The position numbers were made by a program, and so were the translations under genes. A DNA stretch of 32,042 nt from an uncultured bacterium (lineage in GTDB: Bacteria; Cyanobacteriota; Vampirovibrionia; Gastranaerophilales; Gastranaerophilaceae), in the NCBI GenBank assembly GCA_900553205.1, contig USCK01000004.1:1-32042 (forward strand), written 5' to 3'. Below the pieces are notes generated by a model. That model made no database searches. It had not been told where the DNA came from and was given only the letters and a program-made list of their open reading frames with translations. Of this stretch, positions 15,498 through 23,398 are shown piece after piece. Position 1 is the stretch's first letter. Each line of letters starts with the position of its first letter.

Positions 15498-15926
15498 ATG
15501 AAAATCTTATTGTTGAACGGTCCTAATTTGAATATGCTTGGTAAAAGAGAACCTGAAAAATATGGAAATCTTACTTTAGAATCTATCGAAAATTCAATAA
15601 TTGAATTGGGACGTAAAAATAATGTTGAAATTGAATGTTTCCAAAGTAATCATGAAGGTGAAATTATTGATAAAATCCAACAAACAACTTGTGATGGTTT
15701 AATTATAAATGCCGGTGGATTCACACATACAAGTGTTGCTATAAGAGATGCTATTTCTTCAGTCGAAATTCCTACCGTCGAGGTTCACATGACAAATATT
15801 CATGCCAGAGAAGAATTTCGTCACACTTCTTTAATCTCAGGTGTTTCTATAGGACAAGTTGTAGGATTTAAAGAAAAATCTTATGAATTTGCTCTTTTGG
15901 GGTTGATAGATTACTTAAATAAATAA
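15498..15926 (+). CDS. aroQ: 3-dehydroquinate dehydratase, type II
   Basis: Third step of the shikimate pathway, dehydrating 3-dehydroquinate to 3-dehydroshikimate. The 142 residues form one flavodoxin-like domain. LLLNGPNLNMLGKREPEKYG contains the catalytic tyrosine (Y22) and its lid arginine; FQSNHEGE, NAGGFTHTSVAIRDAI and EVHMTNIHAREEFR (active-site histidine) follow. ATG 15498 has GAGG 5 nt upstream; GTG 15492 is in frame but lies inside the SD. It stands between folE2 (divergent) and birA, 59 nt away. Confidence 0.96.
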   Translation: MKILLLNGPNLNMLGKREPEKYGNLTLESIENSIIELGRKNNVEIECFQSNHEGEIIDKIQQTTCDGLIINAGGFTHTSVAIRDAISSVEIPTVEVHMTNIHAREEFRHTSLISGVSIGQVVGFKEKSYEFALLGLIDYLNK

Positions 15927-15973
15927 AAATCAAAATTTCAATTAGCAAGCTCGGTGATTTTTTATGTTTGTTT

Positions 15974-15979
15974 TATAAT
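15974..15979 (+). promoter_or_regulatory. -10 box of birA, 6 nt before the ATG
   Basis: A perfect TATAAT followed by AGAAAT and then ATG at 15986. No -35 of quality and no SD are visible. If used, the mRNA would start at or next to the start codon. Confidence 0.45.
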
Positions 15980-15985
15980 AGAAAT

Positions 15986-16702
15986 ATGGAACTTATTTTT
16001 CTAGAAGAGGTTGGGTCAACAAACGCTTATGTAAAACAACACATGTCAGAGCTTTCTGACTGTACTATTGTTTATACTTCTCATCAAACTGATGGTCGAG
16101 GTCGTTTAAGTCGTAAATGGATAGATACCGGTGAAAATAATATTTACATGACCTTCTGCTTAAAGCCGTCATGTGAGTTTCAAGAAATATATTCCAACTT
16201 GACCCAATACTTATCAGTTGTATTATGTAAAACTCTAGAAAAATATGGTGTAGATTCAAAAATAAAATGGCCGAATGATGTTTTAGTTGACGGTAAAAAA
16301 ATAGCAGGAATTCTTTCTGAAACCTCAATGCAAGGTTCATCTTTTAAAGGTATTGCATTAGGTATCGGAGTGAATTTGAATACCTCGCAAACTCTTTTAG
16401 ATTCCATTGATAAACCTGCAACCTCTTTAGCCGTTATATTAAATAAAGAAATAGATAGAGAAAAATTTTTAAAAACTCTGACAGATGAGTTCTTTTTAAA
16501 TTATAATAGGTTCTTAAATACAGGATTTGCAATGATTCGAGATTTTTATTTGAATCATGCTTCTTTTTTGAATACTGACATTAGTGTAAATGTTCTTGGT
16601 AAAATAGAATCAGGTTGTGCTGTTGATATTACCCAAGACGGTGCATTAGTTTTAGAAAAAGATAATATCAAAAATACACTTTTAATAGGAGATATATTAT
16701 GA
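15986..16702 (+). CDS. birA: Biotin--[carboxylase/decarboxylase carrier] ligase
   Basis: Activates biotin as biotinyl-AMP and attaches it to the lysine of a biotin carrier domain. The 238 residues contain the biotin-binding loop DGRGRLSRKW (36-45), IKWPNDVLVDGKKIAGIL (about 94-111), and a C-terminal SH3-like domain (about 190-238). There is no N-terminal helix-turn-helix, so it is a monofunctional ligase without repressor activity. I start at ATG 15986 (MELIFLEEVGSTN); the in-frame TTG at 15968 is not needed. Its stop overlaps the oadG start by 4 nt (ATGA). The neighbouring OadA carries the AMKM biotin site, its likely substrate. Confidence 0.94.
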   Translation: MELIFLEEVGSTNAYVKQHMSELSDCTIVYTSHQTDGRGRLSRKWIDTGENNIYMTFCLKPSCEFQEIYSNLTQYLSVVLCKTLEKYGVDSKIKWPNDVLVDGKKIAGILSETSMQGSSFKGIALGIGVNLNTSQTLLDSIDKPATSLAVILNKEIDREKFLKTLTDEFFLNYNRFLNTGFAMIRDFYLNHASFLNTDISVNVLGKIESGCAVDITQDGALVLEKDNIKNTLLIGDIL

Positions 16703-16938
16703 ACGTAGTAGAAATTTTTAATGAAGGCTTTGCTGTTATGTGCGTAGGCATGGGAACAGTATTTGTTTTCTTAACTATCATGATTTTTGCCATGAATTGC
16801 ATGTCAAAAGTTGTTGCAAAATTAAATACAATTTGGCCGGAACCTGTTCCTCAAGTTGCAGGTGGTAAGAAAAAAGTTGCAAAAGGTGATGATTCCGAAA
16901 TAGCTGCTGCTATAGTAGCTGCAATGTTTAAAAGATAA
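16699..16938 (+). CDS. oadG: Oxaloacetate decarboxylase gamma-type subunit (OadG/MmdD family)
   Basis: A 79-residue membrane protein with one helix (about 10-33) and a hydrophilic tail with Pro/Lys-rich linker ending DSEIAAAIVAAMFKR, typical of sodium-pump decarboxylase gamma subunits. These hold the complex together, linking the soluble alpha subunit to the membrane beta subunit. The start overlaps the birA stop (ATGA), with AGGAG 9-10 nt upstream. It is followed after 30 nt by oadA. The name rests on fold, size and position because this family diverges fast. Confidence 0.85.
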   Translation: MNVVEIFNEGFAVMCVGMGTVFVFLTIMIFAMNCMSKVVAKLNTIWPEPVPQVAGGKKKVAKGDDSEIAAAIVAAMFKR

Positions 16939-16968
16939 TTTTTATAAAGTAAGAAAGGGTATAATAAA

Positions 16969-18774
16969 ATGACAAAATTAATTAAGGTTATGGATACATC
17001 ATTCCGTGATGGTTTCCAATCAATTTATGGGGCGAAAGTTCTTGTCGAAGACTTTATTCCTGCTTTACAATCAGCTGTAGGTGCAGGTTTAAAACACTTT
17101 GAAACAGCAGGTGGTGCAAGATTCCAAGCTCCAATATTTTTCTGTAATGAAAACGGATTTGAAACAATGGATAAAATCAGAGCTGCAGTTGGTCCTGATG
17201 TTAAATTACAATCTCTAGCAAGAGGTGTAAATGTTGTAGGTCTTAACTCTCAACCTCGTGATATTATTGATTTGCACGCAAAAATGTTTGCAAAACACGG
17301 AGTAAATGTTGTTAGAAACTTTGATGCTTTAAACGATGTAAACAACTTAGTTGATTCTGCAAATTCAATTAAAAAATACGGTATGCAGCACGAAGTTACA
17401 ATTACAATGATGGAACTTCCTTATGGTTGTGAAGGCGCACATGACGTTGCTTTCTATGAAAGAGTTTTGAGAAACATCTTAGATTCAGGCTTGCCATTTG
17501 ATAGCTTGGCATTCAAAGATGCTTCAGGTACATCTCACCCTAGAAAAGTTTATGAAACCGTTAAAATGGCTCGTGAATTATTGGGTCAAGATGCTCACAT
17601 CAGATTCCACTCTCACGAAACAGCAGGTACAGGCTTAGCTGCATACTTAGCTGCTCTTGACGGTGGGGCTGATGGTATTGACTTGGCTATGAAACCTGTT
17701 TCAGGTGGTACCGGTCAACCTGATATCATTTCTATGTGGCACGCATTGAAGGGTACTGAATATGATTTAGGCTTAGATATTAAGAAAATTATGGAAACAG
17801 AAGAAATCTTCAAAGAATGTATGAAAGATTATCCAATCTCTCCAATTTCTTTGGCTGTAAATCCAATTCTTACCCAAGCTCCACTTCCGGGTGGTGCTAC
17901 AGCTACAACTGTAAACCAATTAAAAGATATGGGTATGTTAGATAAATTCCCTAAGCTTATTGCTAATATGAAAGAAGTTGTTGAAAGAGGTGGTTTTGCT
18001 ACATCAGTAACTCCTGTTTCTCAATTCTATGCTCAACAATCGTTCTTGAACGCAATTACTCCTGAACCATGGCAACAAGCTAACCCTGGTTATGCTAAAA
18101 TGCTTCTTGGTTACTTCGGTAAAACTCCTTGCGAACCTGATCCTGAATTAGTAAAATGGGCTGAAGAAAAAATCGGTATGGAACCAACTACTGAAAAAGT
18201 TGTTGATATCAACGAAAAAGACCCTGATAAAGGTATTGAAGCTGCTAAGAAAAGACTTGAAGAAGCCGGACTTCCTACAACTGATGAAAACATCTTTATT
18301 TCTGCAGCTTGCAAAGACGGTAATGTAGATAAAGGTATTGAATTCTTATTAGGTAAAGGGCAAGTTTCTGTTAATAAAACTGCTAATAAAGAAACTGCAT
18401 CAGCAGCTCAAGCATCTTCAACAGGTGAATATACAGTTAAAGTTAATGGTAAAAACTACGCTGTTAAACTTGATGGCGATAAAGCAACTGTTAACGGTAA
18501 GGCTTATGATATTAATGTTAAAGCCGGTATCGAACAAAAAGCATCTTCAGGTTCTGCTGAAGGCGAAGAAGTTAAAGCTGCTTTACCTGGTAATGTATTA
18601 AGACTAGAAGTTGAAGAAGGTGATGAAGTAGCAGAAGGCGATGTATTGTTAGTTGTTGAAGCTATGAAGATGGAAACAGAAGTTAAATCACCAAAAGCGG
18701 GTACAGTTCAAGCTATCGAAGTTGCTCAAGGTGATAAAATTATCACTGGTCAAACATTGGTAGTTATTGGTTAG
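16969..18774 (+). CDS. oadA: Oxaloacetate decarboxylase alpha subunit with biotinyl domain
   Basis: 601 residues. Residues 1 to about 450 form the carboxyltransferase TIM barrel, with metal and catalytic residues in DTSFRDGFQS (9-18), LAFKDASG (K183, the position carbamylated in homologues) and FHSHETAG (H214, H216). A short Ser/Ala/Thr linker follows, then a biotinyl domain with the biotin lysine K567 in EAMKMETEV, 34 residues from the end as usual. It transfers carboxyl from oxaloacetate (or a related acid) to biotin, which the membrane subunit decarboxylates to pump Na+. The usual LRDxHQS motif reads FRDGFQS, so exact substrate should stay open; pyruvate carboxylase subunit B and methylmalonyl-CoA decarboxylase are relatives. 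Confidence 0.92.
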   Translation: MTKLIKVMDTSFRDGFQSIYGAKVLVEDFIPALQSAVGAGLKHFETAGGARFQAPIFFCNENGFETMDKIRAAVGPDVKLQSLARGVNVVGLNSQPRDIIDLHAKMFAKHGVNVVRNFDALNDVNNLVDSANSIKKYGMQHEVTITMMELPYGCEGAHDVAFYERVLRNILDSGLPFDSLAFKDASGTSHPRKVYETVKMARELLGQDAHIRFHSHETAGTGLAAYLAALDGGADGIDLAMKPVSGGTGQPDIISMWHALKGTEYDLGLDIKKIMETEEIFKECMKDYPISPISLAVNPILTQAPLPGGATATTVNQLKDMGMLDKFPKLIANMKEVVERGGFATSVTPVSQFYAQQSFLNAITPEPWQQANPGYAKMLLGYFGKTPCEPDPELVKWAEEKIGMEPTTEKVVDINEKDPDKGIEAAKKRLEEAGLPTTDENIFISAACKDGNVDKGIEFLLGKGQVSVNKTANKETASAAQASSTGEYTVKVNGKNYAVKLDGDKATVNGKAYDINVKAGIEQKASSGSAEGEEVKAALPGNVLRLEVEEGDEVAEGDVLLVVEAMKMETEVKSPKAGTVQAIEVAQGDKIITGQTLVVIG

Positions 18775-18793
18775 TTAGGAAAGGAAGTTAGAA

Positions 18794-19963
18794 ATGGCTA
18801 TTAGTATTCAAGATGGTTTAATAAACCTTTGGAACTCAACAGGCATCGTGAACTTCGTTCTTCCTGCTGATCCATCAATTCAAAATAGTGTAGAACAATT
18901 TTTACACATGTACGGACAAATATTAATGGTATTTATTTGTTTATTCCTACTTTGGTTAGGTATCAAAAAACAATTTGAACCATTACTACTTGTGCCTATC
19001 GCATTCGGAGGTTTGATAGCAAACTTCCCTTGCGACCACAGTTTTCAACAATTCGTTTATAAAGTAGGTATTGACCCTGCTATCGGTATTTTCCCATTGA
19101 TTATTTTCATGGGTGTTGGTGCAATGACTGACTTCGGTCCTTTGATTGCAAATCCTAAAACTGCATTATTAGGTGGTGCAGCTCAGTTTGGTATCTTTGG
19201 TGCATTGTTCTTAGCATTGTTCTTAGGTTTCTCATTACCGGAAGCTGGTTCTATCGGTATCATCGGTGGTGCTGATGGTCCTACATCAATCTTTGTAACT
19301 TCAAGATTAGCTCCTGATTTATTGGGTGCGATTGCAGTTGCTGCATATTCTTATATGGCATTGGTTCCGTTGATTCAACCTCCAATCATGAAGTTGTTGA
19401 CAACAGAAGCTGAAAGAAAAATTCAAATGACACAGTTAAGAGAAGTTTCTAAGAGAGAAAAAATTGTATTCCCTCTAGTAGTTCTTATTCTTTGTGCAAT
19501 CTTCTTACCTGATGCTTGCCCTCTAGTTGGTATGTTGACATTTGGTAACTTGTGTAAAGAATGTGGTGTTGTTGAAAGATTATCAGACACTATGCAAAAC
19601 GCTTTAATCAACATTGTTACAATTTTCTTAGGTTTGGCTGTTGGTTTAAAATTACAATATGACCACTTCTTAACTTTAGAAACTTTGAAAATCTTAGTTC
19701 TAGGTATCATTGCATTCTCAGTTGCAACTGCCGCAGGTGTATTGATGGCTAAATTTATGAACTTGTTCTCAAAGACAAAAATCAATCCACTTATTGGTTC
19801 AGCAGGTGTTTCTGCAGTTCCAATGGCAGCTCGTGTTTCTAACAAAGTAGGTTTAGAGGCTAACCCTCAAAACTTCTTGTTAATGCACGCTATGGGTCCT
19901 AATGTTGCAGGGGTTATCGGTTCAGCTGTTGCTGCTGGTGTTCTTCTTGCATTGTGTCACTAA
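18794..19963 (+). CDS. oadB: Sodium-translocating oxaloacetate decarboxylase beta subunit
   Basis: A 389-residue integral membrane protein that decarboxylates carboxybiotin and exports Na+. It shows multiple hydrophobic helices and the signature GIIGGADGPTSIFVTSR, with the ion-coupling aspartate at 161. LVPLIQPPIMK, VSAVPMAARVSNKVG and the C-terminal HAMGPNVAGVIGSAVAAGV are all family hallmarks. Its start is 19 nt after oadA with GGAAAGGAAG upstream. It completes birA-oadG-oadA-oadB and is followed by a strong terminator. Confidence 0.96.
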   Translation: MAISIQDGLINLWNSTGIVNFVLPADPSIQNSVEQFLHMYGQILMVFICLFLLWLGIKKQFEPLLLVPIAFGGLIANFPCDHSFQQFVYKVGIDPAIGIFPLIIFMGVGAMTDFGPLIANPKTALLGGAAQFGIFGALFLALFLGFSLPEAGSIGIIGGADGPTSIFVTSRLAPDLLGAIAVAAYSYMALVPLIQPPIMKLLTTEAERKIQMTQLREVSKREKIVFPLVVLILCAIFLPDACPLVGMLTFGNLCKECGVVERLSDTMQNALINIVTIFLGLAVGLKLQYDHFLTLETLKILVLGIIAFSVATAAGVLMAKFMNLFSKTKINPLIGSAGVSAVPMAARVSNKVGLEANPQNFLLMHAMGPNVAGVIGSAVAAGVLLALCH

Positions 19964-19977
19964 TATTGATTAATAAA

Positions 19978-20010
19978 TACCTTGCCTTTTCTATAAGGCA
20001 GGGTATTTTT
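19978..20010 (+). terminator. Rho-independent terminator of the birA-oadGAB operon
   Basis: TACCTTGCCTT (19978-19988) pairs with AAGGCAGGGTA (19995-20005): 11 bp with one G-U and loop TTCTAT, followed by five T (20006-20010). The next gene starts only 8 nt after the T-run. Confidence 0.85.
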
Positions 20011-20018
20011 ATATTTAT

Positions 20019-21635
20019 ATGAATAAAAAGTTTTTAGGGATAGTTTTAATTTGTTTATTATTTGTAGGATTTTTATTTAGTTATAGAGATTCTTATTTGT
20101 TAGCACCTAAAATTGAAACAACAAAAGAAATATTACCCGTAACCTCAAAGCAGATACTTTCTTTTCAGGACAAGGATTTATGTAAAGTCGTTGCCAAAAA
20201 ATTGAACATACCTTTAGCAGATGTTTTTGCTTTAGCTTGTCTTGCAGATTTATCAAAGGAAAAAACATCTGCGTTTTATGTGAAAGATTGTTTACCTGTT
20301 GATAAGAAAAGTTTTAATGAAAAATTGCAATTTGCTAAATTGCAACAATATCGTATATGTAATACTAAATCTCATAAATACCATAAATTGACATGTAAGT
20401 ATGGTATCAAAACAAAAGAGTATATTATTTTACCGTTAAAAGAGATAAAAGATTATGAGCCTTGTGGATATTGTTGTAAAAATAAGGTATCAACTTCAAA
20501 GAAAAAAGATGCAAAGAGCTCAAAGAAAACATCGCTTCCACGCCCAAGCATGATATTTGTGGATAAATATATCAAGATACTTCTTTCTGATCATACAACG
20601 ACACTAAAACCTTCAAAAAATTGTGAGTCTCAAATATGTAAGGAGTTAGTAAAAGAAATCAATTCGGCTCAATATACTATTGATATGGCTTTATATGGTT
20701 ATGAGAGAATCCCTGCAATAGACAACGCACTAGCCTCTGCAATTAATAGAGGTGTTAAAATACGCTTGGTTTATGATGTCGATGCAAAAGGAAATAATTT
20801 GTATTCTGACACAATGTATTTGGCTAAGAAAATACCGTTGTCACGCTCTGATGCAGGTATTACAGGGTTGATGCATGATAAATTCTTTATTTTTGATAAA
20901 TCTATAGTTCTTACAGGTTCTGCCAATTTGAGTTCAACCGATATGTCAGGATTTAACTCAAATAGCATAATTGTAATAAAGTCAAAATCTGTAGCTGAAC
21001 TATATGAAGAAGAATTTGAGCAGATGTTTCAAGGTAATTTCCATACTTTAAAACAAAATGTTTCAACCAAAAGGGATTTTATTCTAGGCGAATCTAAAAT
21101 TTCAGTATATTTTTCACCTAAAGATAATACTGTTAAAAGGGCTATTTTACCTTTAATCAATTCTGCACAAAAATATATATACATGCCAGCATTCCTGATT
21201 ACAGAGCGAGATACTGTTAATGCTTTAATACAAGCAAAGCAAAGAGGTGTTAATATAAAAATCATAATTGATGCAGTCAGTGGGCGCTCATTATCGTCTA
21301 AACATCACTTGTTAAGAGATAATGGTATTCTGGTAAAAACAGAAAACTATGCAGGCAAACTCCATTCAAAATCAATGATTGTAGATGATAAATATTTAGT
21401 TATCGGTTCAATGAACTTCTCATATTCGGGTAATAATAAAAATGATGAGAATTTAGTTGTTATCAAAAACTCTAAAGCTGCATTATTTTATCGAAAATAT
21501 TTTGAATATTTATGGAGTCGAATTTATGATTTTTGGCTAAAACATGATGTCGTACCTGAAAGCAAATATTCTATAGGTTCTCTTTCAGATGGCATTGATA
21601 ACGATTATGACGGAAAGATTGACGAACAGGATTAA
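20019..21635 (+). CDS. Secreted or membrane-anchored phospholipase D-family protein with extra metal-binding motifs
   Basis: 538 residues. A hydrophobic N-terminal segment (about 5-21) is a signal peptide or anchor. Residues 114-152 form a Cys/His motif, CNTKSHKYHKLTC...PCGYC, as seen in small zinc-binding modules attached to nucleases. Two PLD catalytic motifs follow: HDKFFIFD (H286, K288, D293) and HSKSMIVD (H449, K451, D456), each with the downstream GSxN signature. The C-terminus, DGIDNDYDGKIDEQD, matches the MopE-type putative metal-binding motif. Two HKD motifs in one chain give a complete active site; nuclease or phospholipase activity is possible. No SD is visible and the ATG lies 8 nt after a terminator. 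It converges with the next gene with a 3-nt gap. Confidence 0.85.
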   Translation: MNKKFLGIVLICLLFVGFLFSYRDSYLLAPKIETTKEILPVTSKQILSFQDKDLCKVVAKKLNIPLADVFALACLADLSKEKTSAFYVKDCLPVDKKSFNEKLQFAKLQQYRICNTKSHKYHKLTCKYGIKTKEYIILPLKEIKDYEPCGYCCKNKVSTSKKKDAKSSKKTSLPRPSMIFVDKYIKILLSDHTTTLKPSKNCESQICKELVKEINSAQYTIDMALYGYERIPAIDNALASAINRGVKIRLVYDVDAKGNNLYSDTMYLAKKIPLSRSDAGITGLMHDKFFIFDKSIVLTGSANLSSTDMSGFNSNSIIVIKSKSVAELYEEEFEQMFQGNFHTLKQNVSTKRDFILGESKISVYFSPKDNTVKRAILPLINSAQKYIYMPAFLITERDTVNALIQAKQRGVNIKIIIDAVSGRSLSSKHHLLRDNGILVKTENYAGKLHSKSMIVDDKYLVIGSMNFSYSGNNKNDENLVVIKNSKAALFYRKYFEYLWSRIYDFWLKHDVVPESKYSIGSLSDGIDNDYDGKIDEQD

Positions 21636-21638
21636 GTC

Positions 21639-23294
21639 TTACGAGAACAGTTTAAAGGTTGAAGAAATATTATCTTCTCGTATTTGTTTCAAGGATTCAA
21701 TTTCAGTCTTGATAGCATTCCTTTCTGATTCTAATTGGTTTAATTGAGTATTATATTTCGTTTCTTTAGAGTTAATTGCCTCCATATCAGCTTCGTATTC
21801 GCTGTCAGCTTTAGTTATTTCTCTGTCGTTGCTGATTTCTCTTAAACCAACATTTGAAGATGCTGTAATGTTATCAAGTTCTTTTTTATCATTGTCAAAA
21901 GTTGCAAGTACAACTTGAGCGTTTTTAACCATATTTGTAAGCCAAGAACCACTTTTTGCATTTTCGGTTGTAATTTCAGTACAGCCTCCTGCAGCATTAA
22001 TAGCATTGAATATTTGCTCATAGTATGGTCCTAAATTGTCATCTTCGTATTTTGTATATGTTGTTTGATCTTTAGTGCTCAAATCTGCAACAGCATTATT
22101 ATATGTATTATAATTAGACAATTTTGTTTCAAACTCTTCTTGTGTAGTTCCGATAGATGTAAAGAATGTTTGGAAATTGTTGTTTGCTGTTGTCAAGGCT
22201 TTGTTTGTTTCAGAATCTTTAATATCAGATGCCATTTTTACCAATGCTTCACCCATATTTGCGTTATTAGTTCCTGTATAAGCATTTAATGTGTTTTGCA
22301 TGTCATCTGTATAAATGTTTCCTGTTGTTGTTGCTTCACCTATTAAATTTGTGCCAAATATAGGGTCAAAGATGTTGGAAGTTTTCTTCCAAGAACCTCC
22401 ATTAAGTAACATTTTCAATTTCATCAAGTCATCAATTTGTTGTTTATCTTCTTCATTCTCTTTTTCATTTTCTTTTGCTTTGTCCCAATATACATAAAGA
22501 GTTTTATCAGGTTCATTGGTTGTAGCGCTAATATTTGAAGCTTTAGAAGTATCAGCAAATACGCCTGAAACATCGAAATTGCTTATATAATCAATAATAG
22601 TTTTGTTTGTACCTGTATAATATGTGGTTCCTTTTAGATTGTTTAATTGTGCAAGTAATGCACTGTATTGCGTTTTGTCACTCGGATAATATACACCTTT
22701 ATTAGTTGTGCTTTCTGAGAAGCTTACCAATTTATACAATTCATCAGCATTATTATATGTACTGCTTTTTGTAGGATTTAGAGTTTCGCTGCGCAAGCTT
22801 TTATAGGTTTCTACTTGCGCTTGGGAATAAGGGAATGTATCATATCCTTCATTTTTGTAAGCATTAACAGTTTTCAATGCGTCCATATATTCATCATTAT
22901 ATACATCTTTTTCATATTTAATTCCTATATTATTAAGGAATTGGAATACATCATTATTAGAGCTGTTATATGCGTTTACAAGATTTGTTGGCATATACAG
23001 CTTGCCACTGTTGATATCTTGAACATAATAAATATTCCCCAAGCTCTTATTATCGGCATCATATCGCATCAAGTTATTCAAACTGCCATCAAGCCAATGT
23101 ACTTTTCCGTTTGAGTCATAGCTTTTTGTTTGTATTGAAGTTGCATCAAGAGCATTAACGTAGTTTTCATAAACTCTGTCTGATTCATTTGCAAGTCGCA
23201 GCTTTTGAGCCTGCAAGTATTGAGCACGTCCTTCAACGGTGTGCTGTCTTGCAGTAAGGCTTAATAATCTAGCTTGTGATGCTGCTAATCCCAT
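21639..23294 (-). CDS. Large Asn/Thr-rich protein with helical termini, unknown function
   Basis: 551 residues. It begins MGLAASQARLLSLTARQHTV and continues with an amphipathic helix (about 1-60, including DRVYENYVNALDAT). The central 400 residues are Asn, Thr, Tyr and Ser-rich (TTYYTGTNKT-type), resembling a secreted or surface structural region. The last 90 residues form a coiled coil ending STFKLFS. Helical ends flanking a variable polar middle are typical of flagellar axial and other type III-exported proteins; that comparison is inference and I do not recognise a domain. There is no signal peptide. A weak AGGA lies 12 nt before the ATG, and the promoter region carries a 7-bp inverted repeat. 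Confidence 0.75.
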   Translation of the reverse strand: MGLAASQARLLSLTARQHTVEGRAQYLQAQKLRLANESDRVYENYVNALDATSIQTKSYDSNGKVHWLDGSLNNLMRYDADNKSLGNIYYVQDINSGKLYMPTNLVNAYNSSNNDVFQFLNNIGIKYEKDVYNDEYMDALKTVNAYKNEGYDTFPYSQAQVETYKSLRSETLNPTKSSTYNNADELYKLVSFSESTTNKGVYYPSDKTQYSALLAQLNNLKGTTYYTGTNKTIIDYISNFDVSGVFADTSKASNISATTNEPDKTLYVYWDKAKENEKENEEDKQQIDDLMKLKMLLNGGSWKKTSNIFDPIFGTNLIGEATTTGNIYTDDMQNTLNAYTGTNNANMGEALVKMASDIKDSETNKALTTANNNFQTFFTSIGTTQEEFETKLSNYNTYNNAVADLSTKDQTTYTKYEDDNLGPYYEQIFNAINAAGGCTEITTENAKSGSWLTNMVKNAQVVLATFDNDKKELDNITASSNVGLREISNDREITKADSEYEADMEAINSKETKYNTQLNQLESERNAIKTEIESLKQIREDNISSTFKLFS

Positions 23295-23315
23295 TTTCTA
23301 AGAATTCCTAATCAA

Positions 23316-23346
23316 AATATAGTACCGTACAGTATGTATTACGGTA
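23316..23346 (-). promoter_or_regulatory. Promoter region with 7-bp inverted repeat upstream of the 551-residue gene
   Basis: On the minus strand a -10-like TATATT (23321-23316) precedes the ATG by 21 nt. Just upstream, TACCGTA (23323-23329) and TACGGTA (23340-23346) form an inverted repeat with a 10-nt spacer, filling the place of the -10/-35 spacer. No good -35 is seen. This looks like an operator or activator site. The rest of the 104-nt gap is AT-rich without other features. Confidence 0.4.
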
Positions 23347-23398
23347 TTTTTAGATATTTCTTTAGAAAAATGTACTAGAAGTTTACAAAGATTAACAA

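Noticed and set aside
15927..15973. Possible terminator between aroQ and birA (AAAATCA...TGATTTTTT)
   Set aside because: The stem is short and AT-only with a loop of about 20 nt; not convincing.
19423..19845. 140-residue minus-strand open frame inside oadB
   Set aside because: Antisense shadow of a strongly conserved membrane protein; no independent signals.
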